DNA of 39,166 nucleotides from JAUIBE01 sp035267185 (GTDB lineage: Bacteria; Pseudomonadota; Gammaproteobacteria; Xanthomonadales; SZUA-36): assembly GCA_035267185.1 (NCBI GenBank), contig DATFLY010000155.1, positions 1 to 39,166 of the forward strand, written 5' to 3'. Under the pieces are notes generated by a model that was not told the DNA's origin, searched no databases, and saw only the letters and a program-made list of their open reading frames with translations. This document shows, in pieces, positions 24,433-32,881 of the stretch. Every line of letters begins with the position of its first letter. Position 1 is the stretch's first letter. A program made the position numbers and the translations under genes.

Positions 24433-25533
24433 TTAACCAACGAACGGGGTGCAGCGTTCCAGTGAAGGCGCCTGGGTGATGAGTGATCTGGCCAACGACA
24501 AACCGGTACTGATTCCATCGGCATGTTGCTCACGAGTCTGCTGCAGAATCTGTTTGCGTGTTTCCGCTGTGTACCTTGTATTGGGTTGCTTGGAGTAACC
24601 GGAAGAAACCTGCGAAAAATCGTTAACAATCTGATCCGCCTGGTCTTCAACTCCAAAGAAAGATGCTACCTCCACCAGGTGTTCTTCAGGCCTGGCTATT
24701 AAAGTTTCAAAGTTGATCATCCTGACCCGATCGCCAAATGCATCTCGCGCTGCCAGCATATGGTTCATGCTGGTCAGCCATGAAAGGGTCGCAAATTGTG
24801 GGGCCTGCATGTCATAAAGGTTAAGCCTGGGCGCACCCTCAATCCTGATCCAGTCCTGCATGCGCTTGCGTGCCTGTCCCCACAGGTCGCTGCCTTCCCT
24901 GGGTTTACCCAGCATGGTGGCCAGGTAATTTTCCAGGGGAAGGTACAGGAGAACCGCACGTTGCTGATCATTCCGGGTGAGAATCGGCGAAATCAGGTTG
25001 TTGCTGGTGCTGGTTGCCTTGACGATGTTTATTCGTCCGCCAGGAAAACGCCGTGACAGGCTGTCCAGGATCGTTGACATCAGGTTTTCCCACTGCTCAA
25101 CCGTCAGGAAGCTCATTGGCCCTTCCAGTTCATGCTGGTCAGCGGACAGGGTTCTCAGGGACATGGGTTCACGGAATGGCAGGATGGCTTCGCTGGTTGA
25201 GAGTGCCCTTGAGAGCAAAGTCGAACCGCAATGACCAATGTGAAAGATAAAACCCAGTGGTCCACGGGATTGACCCAGGCCCGGGAACATTTGCGCCATG
25301 TGTCGCATTTCATACAACACCATGGGACAGTTATAGGAACCGATCCGTTGGTCGAGAAAGCTGGTTTCGCGGTAAATGCGCTCTTCGATGCGCATCAGCG
25401 CAATCGTCTGGTTCGTGAGGTCGTAATCAAACAGGTGCCACAATGGCGAGCCGGAGATCTCTTCCTGGCTTTGCGGCTGCGGGGTAGGTTGGGGTGGGGC
25501 GCCAAAACCGCCTTGTGTGCTGAAGCCTGTCAT
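24433..25533 (-). CDS. Sulfotransferase-like P-loop protein
   Basis: A 366-residue protein. The start is a short Gly/Pro/Gln-rich tail (MTGFSTQGGFGAPPQPTPQP). The core segment FIFHIGHCGSTLLSRAL (about 96-112) is the PAPS 5'-phosphosulfate-binding loop type, followed by a REPMSLRTL strand, and LLYLPLENYLATMLGKPREG (about 220-240) is in place of the 3'-phosphate site. The C-terminal half is helical with a loose WLTSMNHMLAARD and a late QPNTRY-type segment. The start ATG overlaps the ubiB stop in an ATGA (25530-25533); a longer open frame to 25821 is only an antisense-free shadow of ubiB. Acceptor unknown. Being coupled to ubiB is unusual and may be chance, or it may modify a lipid or quinone (inference). 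Confidence 0.8.
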   Translation of the reverse strand: MTGFSTQGGFGAPPQPTPQPQSQEEISGSPLWHLFDYDLTNQTIALMRIEERIYRETSFLDQRIGSYNCPMVLYEMRHMAQMFPGLGQSRGPLGFIFHIGHCGSTLLSRALSTSEAILPFREPMSLRTLSADQHELEGPMSFLTVEQWENLMSTILDSLSRRFPGGRINIVKATSTSNNLISPILTRNDQQRAVLLYLPLENYLATMLGKPREGSDLWGQARKRMQDWIRIEGAPRLNLYDMQAPQFATLSWLTSMNHMLAARDAFGDRVRMINFETLIARPEEHLVEVASFFGVEDQADQIVNDFSQVSSGYSKQPNTRYTAETRKQILQQTREQHADGISTGLSLARSLITQAPSLERCTPFVG

Positions 25534-27188
25534 GACCGGCTCCGCCACAGCAGCACTGCGCCAATGGCCATCATGATGAGCCCGGGCGCAGAATATCCTG
25601 CAATTGATAAATTCCCTGATTGCGAAGCCACAATCATCGCACCTGCAATCACAAACGACCCTCCGGCAACCCGTCGTGTCCGTTTTCTCTCGCCCTCGGC
25701 ATTCAACCGTCGAAGGGAATCCAGATCCCTGGACTCGAGTTTCGTTGTCAGTTGCCCGGTGGTTGCCTGGCGCAAATACTCGTGAATAAGGCCAGGCATT
25801 TCCGGGGCCTGGCCAACCCATCCTGGAAACCTGTCAGCAAAGCGTGCTGCGGTTTTATCCAGGCCGTGCTTCTCGCGCATGATGGCTTCCAGCTCCGGTT
25901 TGGCCACCGCCCAGATATCAAGATCGGGGTGAAGCTGTCGACCCAGCCCCTCAATGTTAAGCAATGTCTTTTGAAGCATGATCAGTTGTGGTTGTATCTG
26001 AAGATTGAACCTGCGCGCAACCTGGAACAACTTGAGCAGTAATTTACCGAAGGAAATTTCATTCAGCGGACGGGTGAAGTTGGGTTCGCCGACCGACCGA
26101 ACGGCTGCTTCCATTTCGTCAACGCGGGTATCAGCAGGGACCCAGCCTGCATCGACATGGAGTTGCGCAACCCGAAAATAATCGCGGTCAAAAAGTGCTT
26201 TGAAGTTTTCGGCAATGTAATAAAGGTCTTTCGGGGTGAGGCTTGCAACGATGCCAAAATCCATCGCTATAAAGCTGGCGTTGGCCGGATCCCGGACATC
26301 CACAAGGATATTGCCAGGGTGCATATCAGCATGGAAAAGATTGTCGCGAAAAACCTGGGTATAGAAAAGCTTGATGCCCAGCCTGGCGAGTCGGGGCAGG
26401 TTGACACCCGCATCCCTCAGCGCGTCAATATTGTTCACGGGAATTCCGGTCACGCGTTCCAGAACCAGGACCCTTTCCCGGCAATACGGCCAATAGACTC
26501 TCGGGATGTACAGTTCGTTCGAGCCTTCAAAATTGTGTCGCAACATGGAAGCATTGGCAGCCTCTCTTTGCATATCCAGCTCATCAAAAACAAAAGTCTC
26601 AAACTCCAGGACAATATCGCGTGGCCTGACTCGTTCAGCGCCAACCCAGTAGCGGTGCAGCAGGCCGGCGATATACAACAGCAGGTCGATGTCCTGTCGA
26701 AGCTGTTTCTCGATCTCAGGCCTGACGACTTTGACAACCACCTCATCACCGTCTGCAAGCGTGGCGGCATGGACCTGGGCGATGGATGCGGAGGCAAGTG
26801 GTTTAGTGTCAAAGCTGGTGAACAGGTTTTCGACTTTGTCGCCGAGCGCCTGTTCAACCATTTGCCTGGCTTCTTCTCCAGGGAAGGGGGCCACCCTGTC
26901 CTGTAACAGGGCCAGTTCATCTGCTATGTCGGGCGGAATAAGGTCCCTTCGGGTGGAGAGTATCTGGCCGAATTTGACAAAAATTGGCCCCATTTCCTGC
27001 AGGGCCAGGCGCAATCTCTCTCCCTTTGGTACGTCCGCCATTTTCTGACGGGAACCGGGCGCCAGCAGGCGCAGAAGCCACATCGGGCGAAACAGGTGGG
27101 TGGCTTCCAGGACTTCATCAAGCCGATAGCGAGCCAGGATGGCGCTGATCTTTGTGGCCCTGGCAAATTGGCGAAAGGTGTGGATCAA
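25530..27188 (-). CDS. ubiB: UbiB, ABC1/ADCK-type ATPase for ubiquinone synthesis
   Basis: A membrane-bound atypical kinase-fold protein needed for ubiquinone biosynthesis, probably as an ATPase that helps extract lipid intermediates. The 552 residues show the family-specific KFGQ (72-75, in FVKFGQILSTRRDLIPP), the Ala-rich loop ASASIAQVH (132-140), Lys153 (VVVKVVRPE), HADMHPGNILVD with Asp288 and Asn293, and MDFG at 309-312. Two C-terminal transmembrane helices (about 505-525 and 530-548) anchor it. The start is a TTG at 27188 overlapping the ubiJ stop (TTGA), with AGGGA nine bases upstream; no ATG lies near. It follows ubiJ and ubiE. Confidence 0.97.
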   Translation of the reverse strand: MIHTFRQFARATKISAILARYRLDEVLEATHLFRPMWLLRLLAPGSRQKMADVPKGERLRLALQEMGPIFVKFGQILSTRRDLIPPDIADELALLQDRVAPFPGEEARQMVEQALGDKVENLFTSFDTKPLASASIAQVHAATLADGDEVVVKVVRPEIEKQLRQDIDLLLYIAGLLHRYWVGAERVRPRDIVLEFETFVFDELDMQREAANASMLRHNFEGSNELYIPRVYWPYCRERVLVLERVTGIPVNNIDALRDAGVNLPRLARLGIKLFYTQVFRDNLFHADMHPGNILVDVRDPANASFIAMDFGIVASLTPKDLYYIAENFKALFDRDYFRVAQLHVDAGWVPADTRVDEMEAAVRSVGEPNFTRPLNEISFGKLLLKLFQVARRFNLQIQPQLIMLQKTLLNIEGLGRQLHPDLDIWAVAKPELEAIMREKHGLDKTAARFADRFPGWVGQAPEMPGLIHEYLRQATTGQLTTKLESRDLDSLRRLNAEGERKRTRRVAGGSFVIAGAMIVASQSGNLSIAGYSAPGLIMMAIGAVLLWRSRS

Positions 27189-27871
27189 GACTCGTCGTCC
27201 CTTTTTGATTGCCGCGATTCCGCCGCAATCCTGACTTTTGCTTCGAGGCGCTCCACGGCGTCACGCAGTTCTTCCACACCCTCAGAGAACTGGCTGACCT
27301 CTTGTGAACCCACCAGGGGTCCGGAGCGTCCGCCACGAATACCATCACGAAATATTTCCCCGATGATATCGCCTCCTTCGCTGACCGTTTCACGGGCGCG
27401 CTGAAGTCCCTGTTTCAGCCCGAATGCCATTTGATGGCCTGCGACATCACCAAACACGCTCGACAATGCTGCCTCGAAATCCGGATCAAGGCGTGAGAAC
27501 AGTCGTTCAAAATCCCGGGCGAGAGCTGCATCGCCGGTGATATTAACCCTGGAACCTGGACCGCTCCATCCGGATCCAAGTTCATCGGCTGCCATGGAAA
27601 ACAGTGCTGCGGGGGTTCCGCTAACCGTTGCATTTGCATCTGAACCTTCCTCTGTAACTCTGGCCATACTTTCCAGGCTAACGAGGAATTGCTGATTGCT
27701 GGTTGTGAAGTAAAGGTCGATACCCACGCCCTGCAATTCCAGCTTGAGTACGCGCTGGCCAATTCGATCAAGCCTGGAGGCCGAGCTCGCATCAAGCGAA
27801 AGCACCGAGTTCAGGCTGCTTTGTATGCTGGCCGCAAGCATCGCTGGCAATGGTGTTCTGTATTCGGGCAT
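27185..27871 (-). CDS. ubiJ: UbiJ, SCP2-domain accessory factor for ubiquinone synthesis
   Basis: A 228-residue lipid-binding scaffold of the soluble Ubi complex that handles hydrophobic quinone intermediates. The N-terminal SCP2-like domain (about 10-115) includes LELQGVGIDLYFTTSNQQFL, VSGTPAALFSMAADELG and RVNITGDAALARDFERLFSR. The DPDFEAALSSVFGDVAGHQ segment is highly typical of UbiJ. A C-terminal coiled coil (about 185-220, FSEGVEELRDAVERLEAKV) ends the protein. The ATG at 27871 has no good ribosome site; the 23-base gap to ubiE is taken up by the right part of a repeat hairpin, which may reduce its translation. It overlaps ubiB in a TTGA. Confidence 0.93.
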   Translation of the reverse strand: MPEYRTPLPAMLAASIQSSLNSVLSLDASSASRLDRIGQRVLKLELQGVGIDLYFTTSNQQFLVSLESMARVTEEGSDANATVSGTPAALFSMAADELGSGWSGPGSRVNITGDAALARDFERLFSRLDPDFEAALSSVFGDVAGHQMAFGLKQGLQRARETVSEGGDIIGEIFRDGIRGGRSGPLVGSQEVSQFSEGVEELRDAVERLEAKVRIAAESRQSKRDDES

Positions 27872-27884
27872 TGGCTTAAAGGGT

Positions 27885-27952
27885 AAAAAAGGGGTCAGAG
27901 CCCTTTTCGGGTTCCTGGTGATTTTTCGGAAAAGGGCTCTGACCCCTTTTTT
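27885..27952 (-). repeat. Perfect 24-bp inverted repeat, terminator-like, at the ubiE 3' end
   Basis: The arms 27885-27908 and 27929-27952 are exact reverse complements (24 of 24), with a 20-base loop. The centre of each arm reads GGGGTCAGAGCCCTTTTC or its complement. On the minus strand the GC-rich stem runs straight into six T, so it looks like a strong rho-independent terminator, yet it sits between ubiE and ubiJ. Most of the element lies inside the ubiE reading frame and codes for its last residues. The GGGGTCAG core is reminiscent of REP sequences spread by RAYT-type transposases; no transposase is in the window. Confidence 0.93.
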
Positions 27953-28692
27953 CCGTGGTGAATGGCAACCACACCGCCTGTGAGGTTTTCGAAACCGGCA
28001 TCGGTGAAACCTGCCTCGTGCATCATTTCAGCCAGTTTTTCCTGTTTGGGATGTTTGCGAATACTCTCGGCCAGGTAGCGATAACTATCTGCATCACCGG
28101 CCACCAACCGGCCCATCAGGGGCAAAACGGCAAATGAATATCCGTCATAAAGCTTCTGCAGTGTCTCAGACTGCACATGCGAAAACTCCAGGATTCTCAG
28201 ACGACCGCCCGGCTTCAAAATCCGATGGCATTCATTAAGAACTGCCTGCTGGTTGGTGCAGTTCCTGAGCCCGAAGGCCATGGTGACCAGGTCGAAAACC
28301 GAATCAGTAAATGGGAGTTTTTCGGCATCGGCTAGTGAGGGGACCACGTTTCCAACGATGCCCCTGTCCTCAAGGCGGGCACGACCACGAACCAGCATGG
28401 CCTGGTTGATATCAGACAGGACCACCTGGCCATTTCCACCAACCTGTTTGCTCAGGAGGGCTGCGATGTCACCCGTTCCGCCAGCCAGATCCAAAACCCG
28501 ATCACCGGGCCGGACGCCACTTCCAGCCACGAAGTGGCGCTTCCAAAGTCGATGAACACCAATCGACATGAAGTCATTCATCACGTCATAGCTGTCCGCG
28601 ACCGAGTCAAAAACACCGCGCACCAGCGATGCTTTTTCTTCAACCGCCACATCTTTGTAGCCGAAGTGCGTTGTCTCTTCATTATTGGCCAT
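27895..28692 (-). CDS. ubiE: UbiE, ubiquinone/menaquinone C-methyltransferase
   Basis: SAM-dependent C-methyltransferase of ubiquinone (and, where present, menaquinone) synthesis. ATG 28692 gives MANNEETTHFGYKDVAVEEK, the family start, and 265 residues; the open frame reaches 28791 but lacks support. Motifs: VFDSVADSYDVMNDFMSIGVHR, LDLAGGTGDIA (67-77), VTMAFGLRNCTN, LRILEFSHV. Related proteins end soon after the VVALHRGYKF-type segment (E. coli, 251 residues); here VVAIHHGKKG is followed by about 14 further residues encoded by an inverted repeat. It is first of the ubiE-ubiJ-ubiB group and divergent from the antiporter gene. Confidence 0.97.
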   Translation of the reverse strand: MANNEETTHFGYKDVAVEEKASLVRGVFDSVADSYDVMNDFMSIGVHRLWKRHFVAGSGVRPGDRVLDLAGGTGDIAALLSKQVGGNGQVVLSDINQAMLVRGRARLEDRGIVGNVVPSLADAEKLPFTDSVFDLVTMAFGLRNCTNQQAVLNECHRILKPGGRLRILEFSHVQSETLQKLYDGYSFAVLPLMGRLVAGDADSYRYLAESIRKHPKQEKLAEMMHEAGFTDAGFENLTGGVVAIHHGKKGSEPFSEKSPGTRKGL

Positions 28693-28792
28693 TGCGGTCA
28701 ATATTGTACCTTTCCGGGGATGAAGCAAGTGATGTAAATTTTTGGATGGTAGTATTCGGGTTTCCCTTCCACCAAAGGAATATTCAGCCACC

Positions 28793-30616
28793 GTGCATTC
28801 AATAGATCTTGCCCTTCTGTCGGCACTTTTGCTTACTCTCGGTGTGGTTTGTCAGTGGATTGCCTGGCGAATGCGTTTGCCTGCCATCCTGCCGTTGCTC
28901 CTGGCCGGGATTGCCCTCGGTCCGGGCCTCGGATTGCTGGATCCGGATCAATACCTGGGAGAATTATTGTTTCCCGTTGTTTCCCTGGGTGTTGCGATTA
29001 TTCTTTTCGAAGGCAGCCTGACGCTTCGCTTTTCTGACATACGCAACGTCAAGGGGATCATTCTCAACCTGACGACCATCGGCGTTCTGGTGACCTGGGC
29101 TGTTATGGCTGCTGCCGCTCACTACCTGGCTGGTCTCAGTTGGGAGCTTTCGCTTTTGTTTGGCGCATTGATGACTGTGACCGGTCCCACAGTCATCATG
29201 CCGATGCTGCGAAGCATCAGGCCGTCGGCCCGGGTCGCCAATATCCTGCGCTGGGAAGGCATCCTGGTCGATCCGATTGGCGCAGTTCTGGCGGTACTGA
29301 TTTTCGAATTTATTAACACCGGCCAGGAATCTGAATCCATCATGGAATTTGGAAAGGTAGTGATGCTGGGTACAGTCTGGGGAGTCGCCGGTGGTGCCGC
29401 CCTGGCGCAGGTGCTGAGACTCCACCTGTTGCCTGAATACCTCAAGCACTATGGCAGCCTCGCATTCGTGTTGCTTGTTTTTACAATCTCCAATTCTCTA
29501 GGGGCGGAATCCGGCCTGATCGCGGTCACCGTGATGGGAATGGTCCTGGCGAACAGCAGGGACGTAGCGATTGACGATCTCCTTTCATTCAAGGAGCACC
29601 TTACTGTCGTCCTGATATCCATGTTGTTCATTCTGCTGGCGGCGCGACTGAACATAGACGAAGTGATGGCCATTGGCACTTCTGCGATTCTGATTCTGGC
29701 TGTCGCTTTGTTTGTCGCCAGACCTTTGTCTGTTCTTCTTTCATCAATTGGCGGTTCGGTCAAAGGTCGTGAGATTGCATTGATATCGTGGATTGCACCG
29801 CGCGGAATTGTAGCCGCTGCAATTTCCAGCCTTTTTGCCCTGAAACTGGAAGACAAGATTCCACAGGCCGGAGTGATCATCCCACTGTCTTTCACACTGA
29901 TCCTGGGGACCGTGATCGTTTACGGATTGACAGCAGGCTGGCTGGCGCAGCGACTGGGGTTATCGAGCCGTGGTGAACAGGGGGTGATGCTGACTTCGGC
30001 AAACCGGGTCTCATTGCTGATTGGCGAAGCGTTAATGCGTAACGATGTCAAGGTATTGGTCGCAGATACGCGCCGCGAGGGATTACAAAAAGCGCGTATG
30101 GCCAAAATGAATGTGTTTTACGGTGATCCGCTGTCCGAACATGCTGACCGGCAAATGGATCTCACCGGCTATACCACCCTCATGGCCACATCCCGGAATA
30201 CTGAGGCGAATGCCATGGTTTGTGCCAGGTTCCGTCATGAATTCGGGCCTCAAAATGTGTTCAGCCTTCGGCCAACCGGACCTGACGAATCGGATCAGCG
30301 CAAAGGGCTGGCTCGCGGACTGCGCACCAATCCGCTGTTTGGAGTGGATGTGTCCTGGTCAAAGCTGGCCAGCATGGATGCCAAAGGTGCGAAAATAAAA
30401 TCGACCAAAATCACCGAAGACTTTGGTTTTGATGACTTCAATGCAGAACAGAAGGACCATGTCGTCAACCTGTTTGCGTTTGATGAATCCGGAAAGCTCC
30501 AGGTATTCAGCAGTGAACGGCACCAGCTCGACCCCCAGCCTGGCTGGACCGTGGTCAGCCTGAGTATTGATCCGGAGGAACTGAAACCAGAAAAAAACAA
30601 GGCAGACCAGGCATGA
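28793..30616 (+). CDS. CPA1-type cation/proton antiporter with RCK-like C-terminus
   Basis: An inner-membrane Na+(or K+)/H+ exchanger. From GTG 28793 it has 607 residues; the frame opens at TTG 28742, but the shorter start places the first helix (IDLALLSALLLTLGVVCQWI) at the N-terminus. About twelve transmembrane segments fill residues 1-395. TVTGPTVIMPMLR and RWEGILVDPIGAVLAVLIFE (with Glu and Asp in the ion site) are typical, and SWIAPRGIVAAAISSLFA is the helix-10/11 motif. The C-terminal 200 residues look like a TrkA-N/RCK Rossmann domain (VKVLVADTRREGLQKARMAK, then FYGDPLSEHA), but the usual GxGxxG is replaced by TSANRVS, so nucleotide binding is doubtful. It overlaps the next gene in an ATGA. 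Confidence 0.93.
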   Translation: MHSIDLALLSALLLTLGVVCQWIAWRMRLPAILPLLLAGIALGPGLGLLDPDQYLGELLFPVVSLGVAIILFEGSLTLRFSDIRNVKGIILNLTTIGVLVTWAVMAAAAHYLAGLSWELSLLFGALMTVTGPTVIMPMLRSIRPSARVANILRWEGILVDPIGAVLAVLIFEFINTGQESESIMEFGKVVMLGTVWGVAGGAALAQVLRLHLLPEYLKHYGSLAFVLLVFTISNSLGAESGLIAVTVMGMVLANSRDVAIDDLLSFKEHLTVVLISMLFILLAARLNIDEVMAIGTSAILILAVALFVARPLSVLLSSIGGSVKGREIALISWIAPRGIVAAAISSLFALKLEDKIPQAGVIIPLSFTLILGTVIVYGLTAGWLAQRLGLSSRGEQGVMLTSANRVSLLIGEALMRNDVKVLVADTRREGLQKARMAKMNVFYGDPLSEHADRQMDLTGYTTLMATSRNTEANAMVCARFRHEFGPQNVFSLRPTGPDESDQRKGLARGLRTNPLFGVDVSWSKLASMDAKGAKIKSTKITEDFGFDDFNAEQKDHVVNLFAFDESGKLQVFSSERHQLDPQPGWTVVSLSIDPEELKPEKNKADQA

Positions 30617-31320
30617 AAAAAGTCATCATCACGATTTTGATTCTGGCAGTTGTCGGCGCTGGCGTCGTCGGCTGGTGGTTCGTTTTCCATCGTCTTGATG
30701 GCCTGGTGGAAGATGAGATTGCTCGTTCAGCTTCTGAAGCCATCGGTACATCAGTAACCCTCGATGATGTGAAGCTGGATATCCTGAACGGTTCGGCATC
30801 CATTGAAAACCTCTCGATCGGAAACCCACCGGGATTCAATCGTGAGCATGCCGTCGTGTTCGGTAATATCGAGGCCGCACTGGATTTTGAGAGGCGCGAG
30901 GTGGCCAGGGTCGTTCTTGAGGATGCCCGGATATTTATCGAGGAAAAGGATGGCCGTCTCAATGTTCAGGAGTTAAAGAGTGCCCTTAAATCCAGAATCT
31001 CAGAGACGACCTCTGCTAATTCTTCGGCTGATGAAGGTGGTGAGGAAGAGATCGTGATACAGCAGTTCCTGATGCGCAGCACGATTGCCACGATGGAGTC
31101 AGATTCGCTGCAAAGACTTGCAGAAGTTGAGATTGATCAGATCGAGATGCGTGATTTGCGTGGCACGCCGGACCAGGTTGCGGAACAGATCGCCCTGACG
31201 ATTATTGATGAAATTACCGATGAGGCGCAGAAGGCCATGCTTCGCAAGCAGCTTGAAAACCTCCAGGACAGGGCGCTTGATGAACTCCGCGGACTCCTGG
31301 ACGATGATGAGGACGGGTGA
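30613..31320 (+). CDS. AsmA-like membrane-anchored protein
   Basis: A 235-residue protein anchored by one N-terminal helix (about 3-25, MKKVIITILILAVVGAGVVG). The periplasmic part begins with a segment like the AsmA/DUF748 start: VEDEIARSASEAIGTSVTLD, VKLDILNGSASIENLSIGNP, then VVFGNIEAALDF and RVVLEDARIFIEEKDGRLNV. The rest is acidic and helical (QKAMLRKQLENLQDRALDEL, LLDDDEDG). It is much shorter than true AsmA/TamB lipid-transport proteins, so it holds only the first beta repeat. It overlaps the antiporter stop codon in an ATGA, which suggests joint function or at least joint expression. Confidence 0.8.
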   Translation: MKKVIITILILAVVGAGVVGWWFVFHRLDGLVEDEIARSASEAIGTSVTLDDVKLDILNGSASIENLSIGNPPGFNREHAVVFGNIEAALDFERREVARVVLEDARIFIEEKDGRLNVQELKSALKSRISETTSANSSADEGGEEEIVIQQFLMRSTIATMESDSLQRLAEVEIDQIEMRDLRGTPDQVAEQIALTIIDEITDEAQKAMLRKQLENLQDRALDELRGLLDDDEDG

Positions 31321-31366
31321 CAGGCCCGGGCCGTCCCTTCAATTTCGCCGAACGTAATCGCTTGTT

Positions 31367-32881
31367 TCAGTTTATTGTTGTCGTGGCATCCAGCGTTTGA
31401 CCAATTCGTAACACGTGTTCGATCATCAAGTCGAAATCAGAGAAGCGGCTGCGGTGATTGGAAATTGCAGCTCGCAAACAATACTCGCCATCAAGCGTCG
31501 TGTATGAGGGAGCGGCAATGCCACCCTCCTGAAGCTCCACCAGGATGGTCTTGTTGATGGTATTGAGTTGCTCTGTGTCCAGTCCTCCCGGGTTGTACCT
31601 GAAGCAGACGATATCCAGCCCAATCGGTGCGGTCAGTTCCAGCAATGGTTCACTTTTTACCCGGTCGCCAAGGTGTTTCGCATGGGCAACATTTCTGTCA
31701 ATCATGCGGCCATATCGATCAAGGCCATGTTCCTTGATGGACATCCACACCTTGAGTGCGCGGAATTGACGGGTCAGTTGCAGGCCATATTCACTGAACC
31801 AATGCTCGCCTGAGGCCAGGCCACGGCCATCTTTGTCATGCTGCAGATATTCCGGTGTCAGGCAGAAAGATTCATGGTGCGCCGATTTGTCGCGCACCAG
31901 TACGGCCCCTGCCTCAAAAGGAATATGCATCCACTTGTGAAGATCCAGTGCAACCGAGTCTGCCCGTTCGATACCCTTCAGGTGATCTCTTACAGATTCT
32001 GCGAGAACGCCTACTGCGCCGATTGCGCCATCAACATGAAACCAGAGGTTTTCCCCTTCACACAGGTCTGCAATGCTTGAGAGGTCATCGATGGCCCCTG
32101 TGTTAATCGTGCCAGAGGTGGCCACAACACAAAATGGAACTTTGCCGGCTGCTTTGTCAGCAGTAATCTGTTTTTTGAGTAGTTCAAGATTGATGGTGTA
32201 GTCATCATTGGTGCTAATCAGCTGCAGGCCCTGGCTTCCCATGCCAAGAGTTTCCACTGCTTTTTGCATGCAGCTGTGCACTTCCGAAGAGGCGTAAACA
32301 ACCAGCTGACCGGGTGCGGAATTAACACCGTTGCGACGGATGTCCATTCCCTTGATGCTGTTTCGTGCCACTGCCAGCGCCATCAGGTTGGCCATTGAGG
32401 CACCGCTGGTCAGCAAGCCGCTGGAGTTGGTGGGTAACCCCACCATGTCTCGCAGCCAGGATATCACCTGAGCCTCTACTACCGGGGCTACATGGTTACC
32501 TCCCCCCACGTTGGAATTCATCATCGCTGCCAGGAAATCTGCCATGGCAGACATGACGTTGCCAGTGCCCATGTACCAGGCCCAGTACATGGGGTGAGCG
32601 CAACCCATCGGGTAGCGAAGAATGTTTCTGGTGAAATCCTCGTAAACCTCTTCCGCGTCACTTGGCTTTCTGGGTGCAGGCGACTGGAAGTGTTGATGCA
32701 CAGAGTCGGGCATTGGCTGCCAGACGGGCCGGTCTCTCAACGTCTGAAGCCATTCAAATGAGTCATCAATCATGGTGTGCGCGAGCGCGCGCATCCTGTC
32801 CCAGTCCTCGGGGTCGAGTGATTCCAGATCGGCCGGATCCGTATTTAAGCAGTCAGGTTCTGGTGAAGTACCGGTGTCCAA
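31367..32881 (-). CDS. Group II pyridoxal-phosphate-dependent amino acid decarboxylase
   Basis: A 504-residue enzyme of the aromatic-L-amino-acid/glutamate/histidine decarboxylase type. Fold landmarks: HPMYWAWYMGTGNVMSAMAD, GLLTSGASMANLMAL (cofactor phosphate), VVYASSEVHSCMQKAVETLG (His202 stacking on PLP), FHVDGAIGAV (Asp284), and DSVALDLHKWMHIPFE with the Schiff-base Lys316. The substrate cannot be fixed; an aromatic amino acid is the usual guess. The start is a TTG at 32881 with AAGGA eight bases upstream; the next in-frame ATG is internal to the conserved region. It is a single-gene unit, convergent with the AsmA-like gene. In some bacteria such enzymes also act as amine-forming aldehyde synthases, which cannot be excluded. 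Confidence 0.92.
   Translation of the reverse strand: MDTGTSPEPDCLNTDPADLESLDPEDWDRMRALAHTMIDDSFEWLQTLRDRPVWQPMPDSVHQHFQSPAPRKPSDAEEVYEDFTRNILRYPMGCAHPMYWAWYMGTGNVMSAMADFLAAMMNSNVGGGNHVAPVVEAQVISWLRDMVGLPTNSSGLLTSGASMANLMALAVARNSIKGMDIRRNGVNSAPGQLVVYASSEVHSCMQKAVETLGMGSQGLQLISTNDDYTINLELLKKQITADKAAGKVPFCVVATSGTINTGAIDDLSSIADLCEGENLWFHVDGAIGAVGVLAESVRDHLKGIERADSVALDLHKWMHIPFEAGAVLVRDKSAHHESFCLTPEYLQHDKDGRGLASGEHWFSEYGLQLTRQFRALKVWMSIKEHGLDRYGRMIDRNVAHAKHLGDRVKSEPLLELTAPIGLDIVCFRYNPGGLDTEQLNTINKTILVELQEGGIAAPSYTTLDGEYCLRAAISNHRSRFSDFDLMIEHVLRIGQTLDATTTIN

Noticed and set aside
25534..25821. N-terminal extension of the sulfotransferase-like frame up to 25821
   Set aside because: This part lies inside ubiB in another frame, has low-complexity Cys/Arg-rich sequence, and the ATG at 25533 overlapping the ubiB stop is the natural start.
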